A stretch of DNA of 64,000 bases, taken from the NCBI GenBank assembly GCA_963930775.1, contig OZ005702.1:2480001-2544000 (forward strand). Direction: 5' to 3'. The stretch comes from Cliona cf. orientalis. Its lineage: Eukaryota > Porifera > Demospongiae > Clionaida > Clionaidae. The notes beneath the pieces were generated by a model. It did no database searches. It saw nothing but the letters and a program-made list of their open reading frames with translations, and was not told the DNA's origin. Of the stretch, positions 58,401 to 64,000 are shown in pieces. A program made the translations under genes and the position numbers. Positions within the stretch are counted from its first letter, which is position 1. The number at the start of each line of letters is the position of its first letter.

Positions 58401-61400
58401 GTCCCACTGTGACAGGCACAAGTGTAGCCATCGGGATGGGTAGAACTGAGCAAGCAAAGGTGAGCACATCCACCATTATTTCTGGTACATGGGTTGAAAC
58501 CTGCATGGAGTGATAATTAAATGGCCAGCTCTGTGAACATTATTTTCTATACTTTGCAGCTGGCGTTGGCGGCTGATCACTTTGATTCCATGAAATGAAC
58601 TCTGACTGCAGATGTAGCTCATATAGTTAAAGCTTCTTATATAAGGTCTACCCTCTGTGTTTGTGACTTGTATATATCCATTGTAATAAGTATACACAGC
58701 TCCACCAAAATAATCAATATCCAGTTGAGTAGAGTAATAGTGACGATAATAGTTTGAGCATCCTCCAGAATATCTTGTAGCATTGTATACAACACTTCGA
58801 TTTGAACCATCAGAGTTTGATCTTTGCAAGTAGCAGTGATTGTTTCTGGTGCCATTGATCCAATAGAGAACTTGCTGAGAGTGATCAAATGTAAATACTA
58901 GATCATAGGTACTACCAACATAACTGCTATTGACGACTATACTGCTGCCACTGCCATCCATTGAAGCTCTCCAGATTTTTGGATTATTACCTAAATCGCT
59001 CCAGTACAACTTGCTGTATCGTATTGTCGGTGATAATAATAATAGAAGGACTCTCTTATGATAGTCAATACCTTGTACCAGGATCCACCATTACTTGACG
59101 AAATGATGCCCCTGGTTCAGTAGCACTGATAACAGTGGCTCTGTATCCCGTCTTGAGATCATAGACCATAATCTGGTTAAGTTTAGTCCAATAAATTTTG
59201 TCAGTTATCCAATCCACAGCAATATCAACTACTGATCGAATTAATATATATGATTACTTGGTACATAGATGTAGTTAGGTTTTTACCTCGGTAATTTCCG
59301 GATGTTGATCCGGTATCAACCAAGGGAGCAGCATCTGAACCATTATCCAAGGAAGAACGCCAAATAAACAGGCTATTGTTGTAGGTGTCCGTCCAAAAGA
59401 ATTGGTTATTCCTTTAGGGGAGAAATTACTATAGCTTCAAAAGTAGCAATATACTAATGTAGTACATATAAAACATGGCATACCTATCATTGCCAAACAT
59501 AAATTCTACAATATCTATAATTTACCTGTAGTGGTAATCCAAACGGTAGGTGTTCTTTAAATTTGATAATGGTGTCTGCAGTCTGTATCTAGAAATTGCT
59601 GAGTTGATGTCAATCCTGTGAATGAAGTTCCGATTTGCAATCATGATGTACTCTGTTAGTTCTAAAGTGCCACGGTAGGTAAAATTATTATTGTACCTCA
59701 TCATAGTGATGTGCCATACCTAGTTCCTGACAATCCTTAGCAACATCACTGCAGCAATCCTCAAACAAGCGACAATTGGCGTCACAATGGCAATAAGAAC
59801 TAGAAGATGGGCCACCCAGGCAGCTACCAGATGAACAGCAGCTGCTATTATATCCAGCAGCTATGCAGGAACCTACAATTACCAATAGCCATTTTGGTTG
59901 AAGGGCATGTAATTGATTAGTGATAGCCACTAAGTTACCATCAGTATGTTGCACAGAAACTGCTCCTGTGCAAGTGCTTTGATCACTTCCAAGGCTCATT
60001 CCATGTGGACAATTGCAGGAGTAGCCTCTTGGATCCACAGCACTCAATAGACAGAGGTGGCTGCATCCTCCATTATCATTCTCACAAGGATTGGAATCTA
60101 TAACACGCATAATGTGTAGTAAGTTAATAATAATATGCATTCTCAGAGTATGATGATAGAGTTAGTATTACCAGTCATTGGTTGTCTCTCCTCACTGGAA
60201 ATCTTCAGTTGACGATAACTTTTATAACAGAGATATGGAATACTAATGCTAGTAAAGTTCTGTCCACTTGTGCTGACTCTGTAAATTGTGTTACTGTGCT
60301 GGGAAAGATAGAGTGTATCTTTAAAAATGGATATTCCATAAAATGAATAACTCCGTGAAAACGAATGAATTGTCTTCCTATTTGTTCCATTGACTGTTGA
60401 GCTCTCAAGCACCCGATAGTCACTATCAATCCAGTAGAGGATCTGGTGTTGGTAGTCTAGAGTCAGGCTGTGTGTTACCGGGACATTGGTATTTATAATG
60501 ACAGTTCTGTTCTTTCCATCCATTGAGGCTTTCTCGATTTTGTTGAGAAAATTATCATTCCAATACAGCCATCTATCAAACGAGAATTTGTGTGTTTTTT
60601 TAACTATAGCTTGTACTGTATTTTACCTCATTGTTGGATCTACTACAACATCTGCTAGATTACCAACACTGGTTGTAATAAGTTTCATATAGTGATTGTT
60701 GGCAAAATCCAATACTCCAATATAGTCATTCCGTATGTTATATCTGTAGTAGCTTTCCACAAAGTATATCTTATTGTTAATCCAGTCAACTGAAAGTCCA
60801 ACTGCATGGAATTTATACATTAGTCATCAGTTGATAATAGAAGACGTGCAATGTATAATTACATGGCTGGCGTAGGCCCTTGTTGAGGATAGGTCTTGGT
60901 AGAGAACCATCAAGATTCGACATCATAATGGCATCATTGTTAGTGCTGGTCCAGAACAAGCGGCCCATTCTGCATAAAGAAGTACTTAGCTATAAGTGAC
61001 TATAGTGCATTGCAATATTTTCACAGTCACCTGTAGTGGTAATCTAGCCCCCAAATTCCTCCACTGGGCTCACTGACAACTGTCTGCTCTCGAGTTCCAT
61101 CCAGACTGAGCTGGTGGATATAGTATGCATTTGCTAAGAGAATTGATGAAACTGGTTCTGAATTTGAGATTTCTATAGAGTGCATGGCAAGATCAATTAA
61201 ATTGTAATAATGATATTATTTTTGTGTACCTCTAGTTGAAAGCTTGTGAGCTTCTTGTGAAGTTCGAAAATGGCCAGCCATGCTGTACCTGCAGGCATGT
61301 GCAATAAGTATCTGTTAGTATACTGATTTAGCTTACCTAAAGGAACATGTAGCACTGCAATCTTTCGATGTAGTCCAAATGATCTTAATCACTCTGCGTG

Positions 61401-61997
61401 AATAGCTGTTGCTCACTTGAAGGAGTGAAAGCTACAAATTAATCATGATGAAGAAAGAATTGTCATCAATATCCATTTTATAATGATCATACTTAGTCTA
61501 ATATTATGTATTACATATATACATGTACCTGTTCTTGCATACACTGTGTGCTGTTCCATGCAGGGTCCAGGTGATCAAACCACCCCATAGGCTGCTGGCA
61601 GCTGCCAACATCTGCTACAATGGTAAATCCATTGATGAATTTTGCTTCATTTGTACTAGTCAGCTCAACTGCAAAATAATTATAAATTTTATCACAAATT
61701 TTCATGATTTTATCTCAACATTGTCTAACTTTTGTATTCCACAAGTTGTTCTTTATCATTCAGTATCTGATTCAATGCCTCTGATTTTGAATTTAGTTTC
61801 TGTGTTGTTATCAGTTCATGTTCCTCCTTGATATTCATGCCATTTGATTCCCAGAATGTCTCCAACAGTTGTTCACATGTCTTGCCTCCCACCTTGCTCT
61901 CCTTGGGAGTGATGGCCTGGGAGCTGGACTCTACCACAAGTGGCAAGAGATAGAACAGTAGTACCACCAATAAGCTCTGCAGCATTGCAATTGCCAT
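49146..61997 (-). CDS. Giant adhesion GPCR with LRP-like propeller and somatomedin B modules
   Basis: 47 exons join in phase to 3085 residues. From the 5' end: 61730-61997, 61529-61668, 61337-61431, 61230-61288, 61031-61172, 60863-60969, 60627-60801, 60172-60572, 59939-60097, 59720-59872, 59526-59661, 59287-59411, 59072-59228, 58553-59013, 58339-58500, 58123-58284, then Ig, FN3, EGF and receptor exons listed under the block entries. Domain order: signal peptide; unique 26-190; YWTD propeller about 200-460; EGF; somatomedin B to 566; propeller 2 to 860; EGF; somatomedin B to 967; Ig x4 to 1399; FN3 x5 to 1888; Ig x2; EGF; Ig to 2241; linker; HRM 2340-2412; GAIN to about 2660; GPS to 2698; seven helices to about 2960; acidic Glu/Lys tail. 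Nearly all ectodomain introns are phase 1. It acts at the plasma membrane; ligand and G protein are unknown. I know of no adhesion GPCR with this architecture. Confidence 0.85.
53507..53557. repeat. Palindrome in a GPCR intron
   Basis: 16-base arms (AACTAGATACATACTA and its reverse complement) around a 19-base AT-rich centre. Confidence 0.85.
53580..53960. repeat. Dispersed repeat family, copy 2 (intronic)
   Basis: Same ordered blocks as 30600-30890, including ATCGCCAAACGATTGCAGTA next to a CGGA tetranucleotide run (53885-53901) and CTTTGCGGCGAGGGTT at the end. Its presence explains the length of this intron. Confidence 0.6.
54393..56492 (-). other. Block: five FN3 repeats, each split over two exons
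   Basis: Pairs 56272-56492/56154-56208, 55826-56064/55710-55767, 55361-55602/55245-55299, 54905-55152/54802-54856 and 54502-54740/54393-54447. Each unit starts with a Pro-rich strand ([19 protein letters not shown]), has an ITGYEI core and ends VVSSEH...SPHKSLG in a 55-58-base exon. All main exons end in phase 0 and all small exons in phase 1. The repeats are so alike that they arose by recent tandem duplication. Confidence 0.8.
56559..58068 (-). other. Block: four Ig domains
   Basis: One exon each: 57748-58068, 57316-57672, 56941-57252 and 56559-56864, all flanked by phase-1 introns. Cys/Trp pairs: ELQCF...FIWTF...YRCSV; IMCSV...IAWYN...YMCVA; FPCSA...IMWTF...YRCLI; IECRV...FEWTR...YVCTA. 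Ig2 ends in a half-EGF-like tail ([15 protein letters not shown]). Almost identical in the secreted paralogue. Confidence 0.85.
58123..61172 (-). other. Block: two YWTD-propeller / EGF / somatomedin B modules
   Basis: Propeller strands are marked by [42 protein letters not shown] and LYWING, the YWTD (LDLR class B) pattern. EGF1 ([15 protein letters not shown]) and EGF2 ([14 protein letters not shown]) are the kind that close LRP propellers. Each is followed by an eight-cysteine somatomedin B domain (SCIAAGY...[23 protein letters not shown]...[16 protein letters not shown]). The whole propeller-EGF-SMB unit is repeated, pointing to an internal duplication. Confidence 0.88.
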
Positions 61998-62063
61998 GAC
62001 AGTCCTCTATTGGGTATGTGAACAAGGACTGACCATGTGCATTGCAGAATTCAAACCCCTCTA

Positions 62064-62071
62064 CTTTTATA
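62064..62071 (-). promoter_or_regulatory. TATA box of the adhesion GPCR
   Basis: TATAAAAG on the minus strand, 67 bases upstream of the ATG at 61997; conserved with the secreted paralogue. Confidence 0.65.
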
Positions 62072-62984
62072 GATTAACCCCTGCTATAATTTTATTACAT
62101 TCTTAGGCATGCCAATGTATGCTAAACTCAACAAAAAAGATCTTGAATGATGAACCATTGCACTTTGGTGGCTGCTGTGTATGCATGTGGGCACAATCTG
62201 CCTACACAAAACTAAACAATAACAATAGTGCAAAAGCAAGATTTCACGATGTCAGCCTATGGATTATATTAATGCTGCAATGGATGAAGATACATATCCT
62301 GTGATTTACTTTCAGCCTACAGTTGTATGATAAGCCAGCTGGTGTATATGCACCAGCCCTTGAGGGTTACGTTGGGATTGGCTGTAGCAAATCAACCCAC
62401 AAATACTCAGAGCTTTCATGCAGGGGAGTTAATATCATTCCTAGCCCCGAATATATACAGTATCCATGTGCTCAAATGATCCTCAAAGGAACAGCCCTGC
62501 ATAGATCATCATTCAGCAGCTGGTCGAGGAGTTTTGTATCTGATCATGTTATTGATCCAGGCCAGGGCCTTAAGTCATCCTTATCTTAGTCAACGTCACT
62601 GTCATTATTATGAATTCATATTATAGATTCTGAAGCATCTATACTTCAATCATAGCTATAATAATTATATATAATTGTATATTACACTTATATTTATTTT
62701 CGAACCTACTTGACTGTCTTCTAATGAAATATGTACTTATTGCATATGATTCCCTTACTATCAGTGTTGCTCCTATTAAAATTATGCATATATGCAGGTA
62801 AAACACCACATTACACCTCCAAGAATACAACTCATAGAATTCCTACAAAGTGGAAATTTCAGAAAAGTGCATCATGATACCTCCCCGAAATTATCAGTGT
62901 TGTACCTACTCTAAGATACTTCTAATATTATATGAAGCTGCTTACATCTCATAGAAAATCATGTAACAGTTAGCTACATCTTAA

Positions 62985-63055
62985 CAATCTTTTCTAATCT
63001 CAAACTCTATTAAATATCTCAGCATCTTTTTTTTAGCTATTTGCACGATGATATG
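62985..63055. repeat. Inverted copy of 47990-48070
   Basis: About 70 bases that read as the reverse complement of the sequence near 48.0 kb, at the end of the colinear duplication. Confidence 0.75.
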
Positions 63056-63295
63056 CATGGTTACATAAAATAGCAAAACGCTAATAGCTACAGGAGGGTG
63101 CTGGATCGCGCAAATTTTTAAGCCACGCCCACTTATTAATCGGTAAGGTCGATGTTCAAATTGTCACAGAGAACGCGTAGCTATACAATGCTATAGCGAG
63201 CTAGTTCAAGATTTTGGTCAATTCTTGGAATAAGATAAGTGTATAACTATACAGATGTTTACATAAAAGTAGGAAAATTGCCATGATTCTATCAT

Positions 63296-63796
63296 GGGAA
63301 GATTTTACGTGACTTCTCCCTTGGGTTAATCATGGGGAGATTTTACGTGACTTCTGCCATGATCTAATCATGGGAGGATTTTACGTCATATGTAAAGTAT
63401 TCCCAGTGTTTACATTTGTTGCTTTATATGGGAAGATTTTACGTAAGATCAAAGTTCTTACGTAAAATCTTCCCATGTAATACTGACTTACCAACACAAT
63501 AATCAGGGGGCGCTTTATGTGTGACCTCTGACCTCACGTAAAATCTTCCCATGCAATACTGATTTACCAACACAATAATCAGGGGGTGATTTATGTATGA
63601 CCTCTGACCTCACGTAAAATCTATATACAATGTATAGCTGCAACAACACACTGCTGACATACGTAAAACTTTCCCATATATATGAACAAGCAAGTATTGT
63701 GGGATGACATATGCTGTAAGTGAGCCATATGTAGGCTGACCTTTGACCCCGTTATGCAGTCGAGAGAAGGAATAGAGACACGGGAAGATTTTACAT
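63296..63796. repeat. Array of inverted 15-base motif GGGAAGATTTTACGT
   Basis: Forward copies (some with one mismatch) at 63296, 63334, 63372, 63430 and 63782. Reverse copies at 63460, 63536, 63613 (partial) and 63661. The first three are exactly 38 bases apart; the reverse copies at 63460, 63536 and 63613 are 76 and 77 apart. A 76-77-base unit with ACCAACACAATAATCAGGGG is tandemly repeated. No gene overlaps it. Confidence 0.85.
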
Positions 63797-64000
63797 AAAA
63801 ACTTTGAACTTACAGCTATATAATCCATCTATAGAGCCTCGTACCCAGGTGCTAAAAAAAAGGGAGGGGTATGACGTTAATAATCTATCAAGCTTGTAGT
63901 CATAGTAGCTATGCAGTGATGACCAGTAACCTACATGTACTTTAAGAACACTTTTATTTGTGGGTACTGAATTTTGCAAAATTAGCGTAAGCCGCCATTT

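Larger units (their letters stand above)
56150..62975. repeat. Large duplication, proximal copy
   Basis: Partner of 39820-47040. It includes the shared exons of the adhesion GPCR, its promoter and about 1 kb upstream. Confidence 0.85.

Overview
This is a piece of animal nuclear DNA, most likely from a demosponge. The evidence is: AT-rich sequence with many 50-100 base GT-AG introns; extracellular domain shuffling (YWTD propellers, EGF, somatomedin B, Ig, FN3) feeding an adhesion GPCR; a cysteine-rich Ig-like C-terminal domain and a multi-pass beta-helix receptor that I recall mainly from sponges; and dense foldback/MITE DNA. The organism call is inference. I see no rRNA, tRNA or CRISPR.

Layout. 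1-905 is the 5' end of one copy of an amnionless-like gene (minus strand, running off the left edge). 906-11.8 kb is transposon-filled: nested foldback elements with hexamer-repeat arms enclose a complete P/THAP9-type DNA transposon (4873-10039) that carries a nine-exon transposase and a convergent companion gene. 12.0-15.5 kb holds a two-exon Ig-domain gene, a dead copy of a secreted beta-helix (pectate-lyase-superfamily-like) gene and a dead Ig exon. 16.4-21.3 kb is a complete seven-exon amnionless-like gene. 21.9-24.0 kb is a TA-flanked mobile element; 24.1-27.5 kb repeats the Ig gene and an intact beta-helix gene. The order amnionless / Ig / beta-helix therefore occurs twice, as a segmental duplication. 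28.6-30.4 kb is another TA-flanked element, 31.2-32.7 kb a third (frameshifted) beta-helix copy, and 34.7-38.7 kb a single-exon receptor of 1320 aa with an extracellular beta-helix and a multi-pass membrane domain.

39.0-62.0 kb contains the most striking feature: two tandem paralogues on the minus strand. The proximal one (49146-61997, 47 exons, predicted 3085 aa) is a giant adhesion GPCR whose ectodomain begins with two YWTD-propeller/EGF/somatomedin-B modules, followed by four Ig, five FN3, two Ig, EGF, Ig, HRM, GAIN and GPS, then seven transmembrane helices. The distal one (39036-46029, 26 exons, predicted 1697 aa) shares the ectodomain as far as FN3 but ends in a different cysteine-rich Ig-like domain and has no membrane segment. 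I assembled every exon chain by hand; all introns keep phase and both reading frames close exactly. The GPS cleavage tripeptide is Gln-Leu-Ala instead of His-Leu-Thr/Ser, so the receptor is probably not self-cleaved.

A working picture, by inference: a secreted and a membrane-anchored receptor with matching ligand-binding modules sit side by side after a duplication that also copied their TATA promoters. The last kilobase is a periodic array of a short inverted motif.
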